Virus record (IMG/VR): IMGVR_UViG_3300050821_003845
Location: 1 to 53,549 of that record
Source: a virus
DNA: 53,549 nt
Reading direction: 5' to 3' (one strand)
Shown here: positions 17,636-26,230 of the stretch, piece after piece
Layout: every line of letters begins with the position of its first letter
How positions within the stretch are numbered: the first letter of the stretch is position 1
Position numbers and translations under genes: made by a program
Notes under the pieces: model-generated
Database searches by the model: none
Told to the model about the DNA's origin: nothing
What the model saw: the letters and a program-made list of their open reading frames with translations, nothing else

Positions 17636-19146
17636 CGCTTCCCGTCTCAAAGCTGATTTCGGTTGCGGCGACGCTTACGGCAGCGGCTGCGCAGGGGATC
17701 AACTTCGGCAACTTCATGATCTTCGGTGACTCGAACGTCATCGACGTGTCGCTGCGCTCGCGGCTCTACAGCTCGCTGGCGGCGATTGCCACGGACTTCG
17801 GAACCAGCGCGGCCGAGTATCTGGCGGCCAAGGACTTCTTCGCGCAGACGCCGCAACCACCAACGGTGGCGATTGCCAGGTGGGCAAAGACGGCGACGGC
17901 CGGGTTGAACATTGGTGGCGCGCTTACGGCCACGCAGCAGGGCTTGGGCAATTGGACGACGATCACCAATGGCGGCTTTCACGTCGCGGTGGATGGCGGT
18001 GCATCGACCAATATCACGGGGCTTAATTTCTCGGCGCAGACGACGCTTGCGGGCGTGGCGAGTGTGATCCAGACCGGCTTGCAGGCGATCGGCGGGGCGT
18101 TCGCGAGTGTGACGTGCACCTGGAATGCGACCTACGGGTATTTTCAGATCGTGTCAGGCACCACGGGAGCAACGTCTGCTGTGACTGCGCTGACCGCTCC
18201 AACGGCCGGCACGGACATCTCCGGGCAGTTGATGATGACGGCGGCGACGCTCCAGCGGCTCGTGGCCGGCATCGCGGCAGAGAGCGCGCTCACGGCGGTC
18301 ACCATCCTCGACGGTATGACCACGCCGTTCTATGGGTTCTCGTTTGCCGCCGGCACCAACAACACTGACATCTCTACATCGGACTATCTGGCAATCGCCG
18401 CCTACACGGAAGCGGATACGGTCCCCCACCTCTTCGGGATCACCGTGTTCAACGTAGCGGCGGCGCTGTTGGCCGGAGACAGCACCTCGGTCGGAGCGCA
18501 GCTCAAGGCGCTCGGTTACAACCGCACAGGCTATATCTGGAACGGCACGGACCCTTATGCCGTCTGCTCTTTGCTGGCCAAGCTGATCACGGTGAACTAT
18601 CTCGCGAGCGGTTCGACGATCACGCTGGCGTGGAAGCAGCTCCCCGGCGTGGCGGCGGACAATCTCACGACCTCCCAGGCGGCGGCGCTTGATGCGAACA
18701 ACTACAGCTATTATGCGCAAGTCGCGAACGGCACCTCGATCGTCTACAACGGGACCGTCGCAAGCGGCCATTATTGGGATGAGATCATCAACACCGACTG
18801 GCTTGCGAACTACATTCAGACAAACGTCTACAACGTTCTCTTCACCACCACGACGAAGATCCCGCAGACGGACGCCGGGATGCACCAGATAGGCACGGCG
18901 ATCGAGGGATCGTGCTCGCAGGCGGTCAGCAACGGCTTCCTGGCACCAGGTGTGTGGACTGGACCGGGCTTTGGACAGATTTCGACCGGCACGTATCTTT
19001 CCAAAGGATTCTACCTGTATCAACCACCAATCGCCAATCAGTCTCAAGCGGCGCGAGCAGCGCGGCAGTCAGTGCCATTCCAGATCGCTGCCAAGGAAGC
19101 CGGCGCAGTCCATAGCGTCTCGATTTCCTTGACAGTGAACCAGTAG
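17632..19146 (+). CDS. Contractile tail sheath, DUF3383 type
   Basis: A 504-residue protein with the DUF3383 sheath layout: LPVSKLISVAATLTAAAAQG at the start, then FGNFMIFGDSNVIDVSLRSR, long Ala/Thr/Gly-rich insertions, and SVPFQIAAKEAGAVHSVSIS near the end. It forms the contracting outer layer of the tail, which identifies this as a myovirus. The tube gene follows directly. Confidence 0.9.
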   Translation: MTLPVSKLISVAATLTAAAAQGINFGNFMIFGDSNVIDVSLRSRLYSSLAAIATDFGTSAAEYLAAKDFFAQTPQPPTVAIARWAKTATAGLNIGGALTATQQGLGNWTTITNGGFHVAVDGGASTNITGLNFSAQTTLAGVASVIQTGLQAIGGAFASVTCTWNATYGYFQIVSGTTGATSAVTALTAPTAGTDISGQLMMTAATLQRLVAGIAAESALTAVTILDGMTTPFYGFSFAAGTNNTDISTSDYLAIAAYTEADTVPHLFGITVFNVAAALLAGDSTSVGAQLKALGYNRTGYIWNGTDPYAVCSLLAKLITVNYLASGSTITLAWKQLPGVAADNLTTSQAAALDANNYSYYAQVANGTSIVYNGTVASGHYWDEIINTDWLANYIQTNVYNVLFTTTTKIPQTDAGMHQIGTAIEGSCSQAVSNGFLAPGVWTGPGFGQISTGTYLSKGFYLYQPPIANQSQAARAARQSVPFQIAAKEAGAVHSVSISLTVNQ

Positions 19147-19156
19147 GAGAAAAACA

Positions 19157-19630
19157 ATGGCCACTTACGCATTCGCCAACGTCTCGGCCACACTTCAGGG
19201 GCCGGGGGCCTCAATCTCTCTCGGCTATGGCGCTGGCGTTGCCAAGGAGGGCCTTACCTCCGAAATGCTGGAGGACAAGGATCTGCTGACGATCGGCGCG
19301 GACGGTTCGGCCATGCACTCATTGCGGTCAAGCAATGCAGCGCGGCTGCTCGTACGTTTGCTCAAGACCTCGCCGGTCAACTCACTGCTGTCTTTCGCCT
19401 ACAACTTTCAACGGGCTTCAGCATCCAATTGGGGACAGAACTACCTGGTGGTGAGCGACATTGCGCGCGGCGATAACTGCGCGGGCAGGCAAGTGGCGTT
19501 CGCTCGTCAGCCGGTAGTGACCTGGGCAGAGGACGCCAACTTCAACGAGTGGCAATTCCTGGCCGGGCATTGGATCGAGCTGCTTGGTGCTGGCGTGCCT
19601 GACATCAACACGGCGACGCTGCCGATCTAA
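19157..19630 (+). CDS. Tail tube protein, DUF3277 type
   Basis: A 157-residue protein with the DUF3277 pattern (YAFANVSATLQGPGASISLG, DKDLLTIGADGSAMHSLRSS, then VTWAEDANFNEWQFLAG). It polymerises into the inner tail tube through which DNA passes. Position directly after the sheath supports the call. AGGAG at 19146-19150 precedes the ATG. Confidence 0.9.
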   Translation: MATYAFANVSATLQGPGASISLGYGAGVAKEGLTSEMLEDKDLLTIGADGSAMHSLRSSNAARLLVRLLKTSPVNSLLSFAYNFQRASASNWGQNYLVVSDIARGDNCAGRQVAFARQPVVTWAEDANFNEWQFLAGHWIELLGAGVPDINTATLPI

Positions 19631-19642
19631 TCCAGAGGGTCC

Positions 19643-20059
19643 ATGTTTGAGTTCGAAGTTGCCAAGGTCCACTATCGGGGCCGCAGGCTTGATGCGTTCG
19701 AGCAACTGGCCATCGCCACCAAATTCGGTGTGGTGCTGAGCCGGATGGCGATGTTGAAGAAGGAAGGCAAGCGCAAGGAGCTGTCAGCATTCACGCGGGC
19801 GATCACGCTGCTCACGGGCGAGCTGAACAACGATGATCGTGAGTACGTGTTCAACCGTGCCATGTCTTCCGTCCAGCGGCGTCAGCAGGACGGACAGAGC
19901 TACGCTCCGGTGATGGTGAACGGCATCGTCGCCTACAACGACATCGACCTTCCGCAAATGATCGAGATCCTTTGGTATGTGCTGGAAGGGAACAAGCTGA
20001 TCGATTTTTTCGACTTACCCCCCTCAACTTCGGAGGGGGGAGAAGATCAGACCTCGTGA
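19643..20059 (+). CDS. Tail assembly chaperone, short form (G-like)
   Basis: A 138-residue helical protein between tube and tape measure genes, the fixed position of the gpG-type chaperone that coats the tape measure during tail assembly. It ends in a short acidic tail (PPSTSEGGEDQTS) reached only when ribosomes stay in frame. A slippery site at 20005-20011 with a hairpin after it would divert some ribosomes into the -1 frame to give the longer form. Confidence 0.8.
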   Translation: MFEFEVAKVHYRGRRLDAFEQLAIATKFGVVLSRMAMLKKEGKRKELSAFTRAITLLTGELNNDDREYVFNRAMSSVQRRQQDGQSYAPVMVNGIVAYNDIDLPQMIEILWYVLEGNKLIDFFDLPPSTSEGGEDQTS

Positions 20060-20220
20060 AATTGCCCAATGACGAGGGGTTCCTGATGGCCCCCGTCATG
20101 CGCGGCATGTGTCATTACGAAAGCCTTCTGGACGGTACGCTGACGCTGTGTGATTTTGCTCGCCTCAATAATACGATAGCCTGTTACGATGAGAACGCCC
20201 GGCGCATGAGAGATTCGTGA
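19643..20220 (+). CDS. Tail assembly chaperone, -1 frameshift product (GT-like)
   Basis: If ribosomes slip by -1 on T TTT TTC at 20005-20011, codon 123 (Phe) is followed by the frame that begins at 20011 and runs to 20220, adding 69 residues: RLTPLNFGGGRRSDLVKL and a conserved tail with PVMRGMCHYESLLDGTLTL and FARLNNTIACYDENARRMR. The tail resembles the DUF6889-type domain found after chaperone genes. The fused 192-residue protein would link chaperone to tape measure, as GT does in lambda. A separate start at GTG 20056 is possible but lacks a well-spaced ribosome site. Confidence 0.7.
20005..20040 (+). promoter_or_regulatory. Programmed -1 ribosomal frameshift signal
   Basis: The heptamer T TTT TTC (20005-20011) lies in phase with the chaperone frame (GAT TTT TTC). 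Six bases later an 8-bp perfect hairpin follows: CCCCCCTC (20018-20025), loop AACTTCG, GAGGGGGG (20033-20040). Slippery heptamer, short spacer and stable stem are the standard parts of a -1 frameshift signal. A second in-phase heptamer, G GGG GGA, lies in the 3' arm. Confidence 0.8.
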
Positions 20221-21725
20221 TGGCTGCAACCACGCTCGAAGAATACCTCGTACACGTGGGGTTCTCTGTTGATCTGTTAGCCCAGGCTCGGTTCATGGAA
20301 ATGACCGGGGTCATCGGCAAGCGGATGATCGGGCTAGGTGCGTTCGCGGTCGAAGCAGCGGCCAAGGTTGCGGCTTCCATCGATGACATGACGGAGAAGT
20401 ACCGAAGCCTCTACTACCTGTCGGCTGCAACCAAAGAACCGATCCAGGGACTTCAGGCATTCTCATTCGCAGCGACACAGGTCGGGATGAGCGTCGGGCA
20501 GGCCCAAGGCGCGATCTCGCGCTGGTCCTTGGCGATGCAGTCCATGCCTGGCCTCGACATTCTGATGGAGGGCATGGGGATCAAGCGGGGCATGTCGGTC
20601 GGTGAGCAGATCGATGCCCTCGCCGCCAAGGCCAAATATGCTCTTGATACAAACAACAAAATGTATTTGGCAATCCTTGGGCAGATTTCGTCTCTCACGG
20701 GGATCGGGCTGGACGAGCTGCGGCAGTACGCGGTGTCCCTGCCGGCGCGGCAGAAGGCAGAGCGTGATCTAGCCGAGCGGCAAAAGGAGTTCGGGTTCAA
20801 CGCGGAGGACGCGGGCAAGAAGTCAGATCAATTTCAGCAGTCGCTTGGTCGGCTTGGCATGACACTCACCACGCTGAAGGAATCGTGGATGGCCGGACTG
20901 ATCGAGCCGATAGGTCAGGCCATCGATAAGGTGGATGAGTTCGTGCGGGCGCTTAATGCGCTGAAGCCGAGCGAGAAGCAAAAGGACATCCTGAGAGCTG
21001 CGGAAGGCTATTTGCCGGGAACACCTGAGGGTCGCGAACAGCAAAAGCAGGACTTGCACTGGCTGATCAGAACCATCATCGGACCGAAAGCGGAGGCTGG
21101 ATGGATACGTGCGTTCGGAGGCGAAGCCACATTTGCGGAGCGTTTTGGTGAGCCGGGCAAGTCAGAGTCCGCAACGTCGGCTGCGGCCTCACGGGTCATG
21201 CAGCTTCAGGGCAGGACGGCTGGGCTGGACGCTGACTTTTCGGCGCGGCTAAATTCGGCGCTTGCCGCGATGCCGCCCGAGCTGGGAGGGTTCAAGGTCG
21301 GTTCCGGGTTTCGTACGCACGCTGAGCAGGCGGCGCTCTATGCGCAGAAGCCGGGCCTTGCGGCACCTCCGTTCCACTCGAAGCACGAGCTGGGCGGGGC
21401 GGCCGACATAGAGGGCTCTGAGGCGGCCAAGGCATGGCTGCACGCTCACGCGGGCGAGTTCGGGCTGCGATTCCCCATGTCCCATGAACCGTGGCACGTA
21501 GAGCCAATGGCGGGCTTCCAGGGCAACGTTGCGCCGGCAGGGGGCGGATGGACGGGCGGCCCGAGGCAGAATGGCCAGACGTTCAACATCAATACGACAG
21601 TAAACGGTGCTGGTTCGGATTCTGGCCGCACGGCGCTGCTCGTTGAGCAAACGCAGCGATCTTTCTGGTCGGACGTGCTGCGCTATTCTCGCCCGGTTGA
21701 CTCTCCGACCGGAGGGCCGTCGTGA
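20220..21725 (+). CDS. Tail tape measure protein with C-terminal peptidase M15 domain
   Basis: Position after the chaperone and the long Ala-rich helical N-terminal two-thirds identify the tape measure, which sets tail length. At about 500 residues it is short. Residues ~360-430 form a D-Ala-D-Ala carboxypeptidase-type (M15/VanY) domain: GFRTHAEQAALYAQ, then SKHELGGAADIEG and EPWHVEP, holding the SxHxxGxAxD and WH motifs with the zinc-binding His, Asp and His. It could open peptidoglycan during DNA entry. ATG 20220 overlaps the frameshifted stop; GTG 20217 would add one residue. Confidence 0.85.
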   Translation: MAATTLEEYLVHVGFSVDLLAQARFMEMTGVIGKRMIGLGAFAVEAAAKVAASIDDMTEKYRSLYYLSAATKEPIQGLQAFSFAATQVGMSVGQAQGAISRWSLAMQSMPGLDILMEGMGIKRGMSVGEQIDALAAKAKYALDTNNKMYLAILGQISSLTGIGLDELRQYAVSLPARQKAERDLAERQKEFGFNAEDAGKKSDQFQQSLGRLGMTLTTLKESWMAGLIEPIGQAIDKVDEFVRALNALKPSEKQKDILRAAEGYLPGTPEGREQQKQDLHWLIRTIIGPKAEAGWIRAFGGEATFAERFGEPGKSESATSAAASRVMQLQGRTAGLDADFSARLNSALAAMPPELGGFKVGSGFRTHAEQAALYAQKPGLAAPPFHSKHELGGAADIEGSEAAKAWLHAHAGEFGLRFPMSHEPWHVEPMAGFQGNVAPAGGGWTGGPRQNGQTFNINTTVNGAGSDSGRTALLVEQTQRSFWSDVLRYSRPVDSPTGGPS

Positions 21726-22339
21726 GCCTGATCCCTGCCGGCCTATCGGTTCTCGCGGCCTCGATCGACAACCTCATCAATCCGGTGCTGTTCGTGCAGC
21801 GGAACATCGGAGGGTTCGTCGCGGACGTCACCGTGCGCGAGCACCACATAGACGAACTGGCGATGACGGACCATCCGGTGGAGCAGGGGGCGAACGTCTC
21901 GGATCATTCGTACAAACGGCCGGCGACGGTGACCATCGAGGCGGCGTGGTCCAATTCGAGTTTCCAGTCTGGTGGTGATCCGAACTACACCAACGCGATT
22001 TATGACCAGTTCCTCTCAATGCAGGCGGATCGGACCACCTTCAACATCGTGACGGGCAAGCGCCAGTATCAGAACATGCTGGCGGCACGGGTTTCTGTCG
22101 TGACGGATGAAAAGACAGAGCAGGCGCTTTTCATGACGGTTGAATGCAAGGAGATTCTGATCGCGCAGACGCAGATCGTGACCGTCAATTCCTCAAACAT
22201 GCAAAACCAGCAGCAGGCACCGCCGACGCAGGATGGGGCATCCTCAACCGGAGCGCCGCCCACAGGGACGCAGATACAGATCCCGGTAGGATCGAATAAT
22301 GGGCTACAATCGGGTTCCTTCTCTGTACCAAGTTCATAA
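21722..22339 (+). CDS. Dit-like baseplate / distal tail protein
   Basis: The first 150 residues match the Dit-like N-terminal family of myoviral baseplates: VTVREHHIDELAMTDHPVEQ, GANVSDHSYKRPATVTIEAA, then FLSMQADRTTFNIVTGKRQY. It is expected to form the ring joining tube to baseplate. The C-terminal 50 residues are Gln/Pro/Ser-rich and probably flexible. GTG at 21722 overlaps the tape measure stop by 4 bases. Confidence 0.75.
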   Translation: MSLIPAGLSVLAASIDNLINPVLFVQRNIGGFVADVTVREHHIDELAMTDHPVEQGANVSDHSYKRPATVTIEAAWSNSSFQSGGDPNYTNAIYDQFLSMQADRTTFNIVTGKRQYQNMLAARVSVVTDEKTEQALFMTVECKEILIAQTQIVTVNSSNMQNQQQAPPTQDGASSTGAPPTGTQIQIPVGSNNGLQSGSFSVPSS

Positions 22340-22352
22340 ATGGAGACTTCCT

Positions 22353-22520
22353 ATGACTGTTGCTGAACTCCGCAGGGCACTTGAAGGCGTGCCGGACGAC
22401 ATGCCTGTTCTTCGCCGTGCTAGGGAATGGGAATCGTGGGCCATACCTGATACTGCCGAGGTTGGCCGCGTAGAGAACGTGAAAGGCGACGGCAAAACGC
22501 CAGCATTTTTGATCTCCTGA
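22353..22520 (+). CDS. Small protein of unknown function
   Basis: A 55-residue protein starting MTVAELRRALEGVPDDMPV, a short phage motif of the type xLxxLPDDxPV seen in many small early proteins. Here it is inserted between baseplate genes. GGAG at 22341-22344 is nine bases before the ATG. It may be a cargo gene. Confidence 0.5.
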   Translation: MTVAELRRALEGVPDDMPVLRRAREWESWAIPDTAEVGRVENVKGDGKTPAFLIS

Positions 22521-22526
22521 CGTTTC

Positions 22527-22862
22527 ATGACCACCATCAACGAGATCCCCACGAAGCCATATGCCAGGACCACGACGATCTCGCTCGCGGGCGTGACATA
22601 CACGCTGAATTTCTACTACAACAACACGGTCTATGGCGGGGGGCTGCCGAATCCATGCTGGCTGGTGGACATTGAAGATCAGTTCGGGAAAGCGATCCTC
22701 ACAGCCGTGCCTCTAATCACGGGGGCTGATCTGCTCTCTCAGTTCGGCTATCTGGGGATCGGCGGGGCGCTATTGTGCCAGAGCGACTTTGATCCGACTG
22801 TTGTTCCGTCGTTCACGTCACTTGGCAGCACCGGGCATCTTTACTTCGCAACGAACCCATGA
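22527..22862 (+). CDS. Baseplate plug protein (Pam3 gp18-like)
   Basis: A 111-residue beta protein with the plug-family look: ISLAGVTYTLNFYYNNT, GLPNPCWLVDIEDQFG, then LLSQFGYLGIGGALL. In the cyanophage Pam3 baseplate the plug closes the tube beneath the hub. It overlaps the hub gene by 4 bases, as expected for this module. Confidence 0.75.
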   Translation: MTTINEIPTKPYARTTTISLAGVTYTLNFYYNNTVYGGGLPNPCWLVDIEDQFGKAILTAVPLITGADLLSQFGYLGIGGALLCQSDFDPTVVPSFTSLGSTGHLYFATNP

Positions 22863-23851
22863 GCGATCTTTATCTCCGCAAGATCGGACTCGCAGTTTAC
22901 AAGTCGAGTTCAAAGCCAGGTCAGCAAGGACCGGAAGCGCAGCAGGGCGGGCTCGACCTGTCGCAGATGAAGATCCAATTCCGCACCTTCGCTGCGGATG
23001 TGGATGCGCCGCCTACCGGGATCATCAAGATCTACAATCTCAGTGACACAACGGCCAGAAGCGTGCGAACGGAGTTTCAGAAGGTCACGTTGCAGGCCGG
23101 GTACGAGAACGGCCCCTATGGCGTGATCTTCCAAGGCTGGATCAAGATGGTGAAGGCCGGTCGCGAGGATGCGATCAACAGTTTCGTGGAGATTTACGCG
23201 TCCGATCTCGATCTCGTTTTTCGGTTCGCAAACCTGGAGCAAACTCTGCGCGCCAGCCAGACGAGCGCACAGGCACAGGCGCAGGCGATCCAGAACTCCG
23301 TCCAGGCTAACGGCGGCACGATCAATGCGCAGGACATGAACGCTTTGCAGAGCACGGGCGGGACACTGCCGCGCGGCAAGGTGCTCTACGGCATGACGCA
23401 GGATCGAATGACCGACCTGGCCAATTCGACGGGCACCACGTGGTCAGTGCAGAATGGAGAGATCCGGTTCCGCAAGTTCTCTGACGTCGATCCGGGGCAG
23501 GCCGTTGTTCTCACCTCGCAAACCGGGCTTATAGGCGTTCCGACGCAGGAGCCAGACGGCATTCACTTCACGTGCCTGATCAATCCAAACATCAAAACCG
23601 GCGCACGAGTGCGGATCAACAACAAGAGCATTCTGGCCACGAACATCGTCAACCAGGGTGCGGGGTTTCCGAAATACACGGATTGGCAGAGCAACATCCT
23701 GGCGACCACGAACGCGGATGGTATCTACAAGGTGCTGGTGGTCGAGCACGAGGGGGACATTCGCGGCAATCCGTGGTACTCGCATTGCATCGCGCTGAGC
23801 CTCGATGGCAGCGCCGGGTCGACCACGGACGCAGGTACGCAAGGGTTCTGA
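22859..23851 (+). CDS. Baseplate hub protein
   Basis: A 330-residue protein between plug and spike genes. Motifs include RTFAADVDAPPTGIIKIYNL near the N-terminus, a Gln/Ala-rich helix (SQTSAQAQAQAIQNSVQANG) and a C-terminal beta part ending KVLVVEHEGDIRGNPWY, a phrase typical of phage hub proteins of the gpD/gp44 type. It forms the trimeric hub to which the spike binds. Confidence 0.78.
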   Translation: MSDLYLRKIGLAVYKSSSKPGQQGPEAQQGGLDLSQMKIQFRTFAADVDAPPTGIIKIYNLSDTTARSVRTEFQKVTLQAGYENGPYGVIFQGWIKMVKAGREDAINSFVEIYASDLDLVFRFANLEQTLRASQTSAQAQAQAIQNSVQANGGTINAQDMNALQSTGGTLPRGKVLYGMTQDRMTDLANSTGTTWSVQNGEIRFRKFSDVDPGQAVVLTSQTGLIGVPTQEPDGIHFTCLINPNIKTGARVRINNKSILATNIVNQGAGFPKYTDWQSNILATTNADGIYKVLVVEHEGDIRGNPWYSHCIALSLDGSAGSTTDAGTQGF

Positions 23852-23855
23852 ATGA

Positions 23856-24518
23856 ATGGACGCCAGGGAGCGTTTCCACAATCCCCTTGTGCAGATCCGC
23901 GCCGCGATCCGGCAAGCGGACGCTGATCACTGGTCCTGCCTGCCTGGCATCGTGTCAGGCACGTTCAATGCGGCAAAGCGCATCTGCGATGTGCAGCCAA
24001 CGCTTCAGGTCAAGATATTCGCGGCGGATGGTTCTAGCCAGTTGGTCAACATGGCGGTGAGCCCGGACTGCCCGGTTGTGTTTCCTGGCAACAGCAAGGG
24101 CTTGCTTACGTTTCCGCTCACTGCCGGCGATGAGGGGATTCTCGTCTTTGCGGATCGGTGCATTGATGCGTGGTGGCAGAACGGAGGAATCCAGCCGCAG
24201 GCAGAGATCCGCATCCATGACCGCTCGGATGGGTTCTTTATCCCCGGTGTCAATTCAGTGCCAAACGTGGCACCAAGCATCAGCACGAGCACGTGCCAGT
24301 TCCGCAGCTTCGATGGGACGACATACTTCGAGATCGCGAACGGTCAGATCATCAACATCGTGGCACCGGGAGGAATAAACCTCACGGGAAGTCTGCATGT
24401 TAGCGGCGACGTGATAGCCGGATTCGGCGGCGCGGATCAGGTCAATGTACGGACGCACAAGCACACTGGCGTCACGGCCGGCGGCGCTCAAACCAGCTCT
24501 CCGGTGGCAGGAACCTAA
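23856..24518 (+). CDS. Membrane-piercing baseplate spike, Gp138 type
   Basis: The start (PLVQIRAAIRQADADHWSC, then LPGIVSGTFNAAKRICDVQP) and centre (VVFPGNSKGLLTFPLTAGDE, GILVFADRCIDAWWQNGG) match the Gp138 N-terminal OB-fold family. The end carries RTHKHTGVTAGGAQTSSP, a His-x-His motif found at the tip of central spikes, where it may bind iron. The trimer punctures the outer membrane on contraction. The adjacent gene encodes another spike-like protein. Confidence 0.85.
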   Translation: MDARERFHNPLVQIRAAIRQADADHWSCLPGIVSGTFNAAKRICDVQPTLQVKIFAADGSSQLVNMAVSPDCPVVFPGNSKGLLTFPLTAGDEGILVFADRCIDAWWQNGGIQPQAEIRIHDRSDGFFIPGVNSVPNVAPSISTSTCQFRSFDGTTYFEIANGQIINIVAPGGINLTGSLHVSGDVIAGFGGADQVNVRTHKHTGVTAGGAQTSSPVAGT

Positions 24519-25865
24519 ATGGTCGCTCAGTGCAGCAATTGCTTCTTCGTGCGCGGGAGCACAGGCAGCTTCACCTGTAACCGGAACTCGCCCACGAGCC
24601 TGTCGAACGATCTTTCAACCGAGCAGGCGTCATGGCTTCCGGTTGATGACACGCAATGGTGCGGGAATTACTCGGCGACGGATCCAGGCGTCTATACGCC
24701 AGGCGTACCGCAGCCTCCCGGCGGACAGTGCTCCAATTGCTTCTTTGCTCGCGGGACTTCGGGGAATCTCACTTGCCAGCGCATCGCTCCAGAATCCTAC
24801 TCGGTAGAGGCAACAGATTCATCAACGAGATCGGAGTGGATCAAGGTCCATGACGCGGATTGGTGCGGAGCCTATGCGGCAGTAGACCCGGCTGTTTTCA
24901 GGGGAACCGGCCTCACTCTCCTAACCGCCAACACGACATTCTATGTTGATCCGGTCGCGGGTAATGACACCAACAACGGTCTCACTAGCGGGACGGCTTG
25001 GCAGCATCTTCAGTACGCCATCAACTACCTTACAAAAAATTATTATCAATTCTTCTGCGCCACAGCGATCATTGTCGCTGATGGAACGCTGGCGGAAAGT
25101 GTCACTCTTAACGCGATGCCGGGGTACAATTTTTCGCTCGCGATCACCGGGGACATAGCGGCTCAAGCTAACTGCATCATCAAGCCATCGAGTGGTGCGC
25201 CTATCACGGCCTCCGGGTTCAACGGAAGTCTCAGCATATACGGCTTCACATTGGACGGGACCGTATCCGGCAGCACATGTTTGAGCGCATCCGGGTCAAC
25301 CGTGACCCTCGGCTACTTGAATTTCAATCTTGCCAATGGCCAGGGCGGCATATCCGCACAGAATTATGCGAACGTCAGCCTTGGTGCCGGAATTGATAGT
25401 TGCAATGTCAACGGCTCCCTGCCGAGCTACTTTGCTCAGTATAGTGGCTTCTCACAATTGACGATCGGCCCTGTGGCGCTCACGTTCACCGGGTCGCCTG
25501 TGTTTAGTGGTGATTTTCTATTAGGAAGCAGTTGGTCCAATTGCACCATGCTTGCGACCTTTGATGCCAGCGCGGCGACAGTCACGGGACCGCAGCTAAA
25601 CTTGAAACAATACGCCAACTTCACTGACGCCTCTGGAAACAACACATCTTCTTATATTCCTGGCAGTGGTATTTTCATTGATTCGACGTCCAGTTACACG
25701 ACGGGTGCCGGTCCGGCTTTCGGCATTCAGCAGAGCGCTGGTGCTCCATCTTCAACAAATATTCCCATTCCTGGCACGACGGTGGTCATCTCGGACACCG
25801 TGAACAACACGATTGGTCTTTATGCCAATATCGGCGGATCGATCAAAAAGGTGCTCCTGACATGA
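24519..25865 (+). CDS. Spike/fibre with two four-cysteine modules and a beta-helix
   Basis: Residues 1-120 hold two copies of one module: QCSNCFF-R-G ... C-x-R ... W-x-x-V ... WCG-Y ... DP, with cysteines 5, 8, 20, 48 and 71, 74, 86, 116. The CxxC-x11-C-x27/29-C pattern suggests a metal or Fe-S site and recalls short HiPIP-like domains. From about residue 140 a beta-helix entry motif follows (FYVDPVAGNDTNNGLTSGTAW), close to that in the spike at 14712, then Asn/Gly/Thr-rich coils. It lies inside the baseplate operon between spike and gp25 genes. Metal binding is an inference from spacing. Confidence 0.7.
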   Translation: MVAQCSNCFFVRGSTGSFTCNRNSPTSLSNDLSTEQASWLPVDDTQWCGNYSATDPGVYTPGVPQPPGGQCSNCFFARGTSGNLTCQRIAPESYSVEATDSSTRSEWIKVHDADWCGAYAAVDPAVFRGTGLTLLTANTTFYVDPVAGNDTNNGLTSGTAWQHLQYAINYLTKNYYQFFCATAIIVADGTLAESVTLNAMPGYNFSLAITGDIAAQANCIIKPSSGAPITASGFNGSLSIYGFTLDGTVSGSTCLSASGSTVTLGYLNFNLANGQGGISAQNYANVSLGAGIDSCNVNGSLPSYFAQYSGFSQLTIGPVALTFTGSPVFSGDFLLGSSWSNCTMLATFDASAATVTGPQLNLKQYANFTDASGNNTSSYIPGSGIFIDSTSSYTTGAGPAFGIQQSAGAPSSTNIPIPGTTVVISDTVNNTIGLYANIGGSIKKVLLT

Positions 25866-26230
25866 GAGTGCGAACCCAGGATGCGAATGGCGACATGCTG
25901 TTCGGACTTTCGACAGCCGACTTCCTGGTCAACTCAAGCGCATGCGTGCGGCAGCTTGTGCTGACCACCTTGCGGCTGATGCAGGGCGAGTGGTTTCTCG
26001 ATGTGACTGCCGGCGTGCCGTATGCGACGGAGGTGATCGGAACTGGCACCAAGTCGCTCTACGATCTCGTGATCCGACAGGCGATCCTTGGCGTGCCGGG
26101 GGTCACGGAGCTGATCAATTACTCCAGCCAGTTCACTCCGCAGACACGACAGCTCGTCATTCCGCCTAGCGTGCTGATCCAAACGCAGTATAGTCAGGAA
26201 CCGATTCCCTTAGGGCCAGTGACGATCTGA
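25862..26230 (+). CDS. Baseplate wedge protein, gp25/gpW-like
   Basis: A 122-residue protein with the gp25-like pattern: LVLTTLRLMQGEWFLDVTAG, VPYATEVIGTG, then LGVPGVTELINYSSQF. It forms the wedge core that starts sheath assembly. It overlaps both neighbours by a few bases and directly precedes the J gene, the standard order. Confidence 0.88.
   Translation: MRVRTQDANGDMLFGLSTADFLVNSSACVRQLVLTTLRLMQGEWFLDVTAGVPYATEVIGTGTKSLYDLVIRQAILGVPGVTELINYSSQFTPQTRQLVIPPSVLIQTQYSQEPIPLGPVTI

Noticed and set aside
18154-19047. 297-codon minus-strand frame opposite the sheath gene
   Set aside because: Antisense shadow with Arg/Gly/Asp-rich, unpatterned sequence.
20056-20220. Separate small gene after the tail chaperone starting at GTG 20056
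   Set aside because: The ribosome-site-like G-run is too far away and forms the frameshift hairpin; the slippery site gives a better explanation, though a separate start is not excluded.
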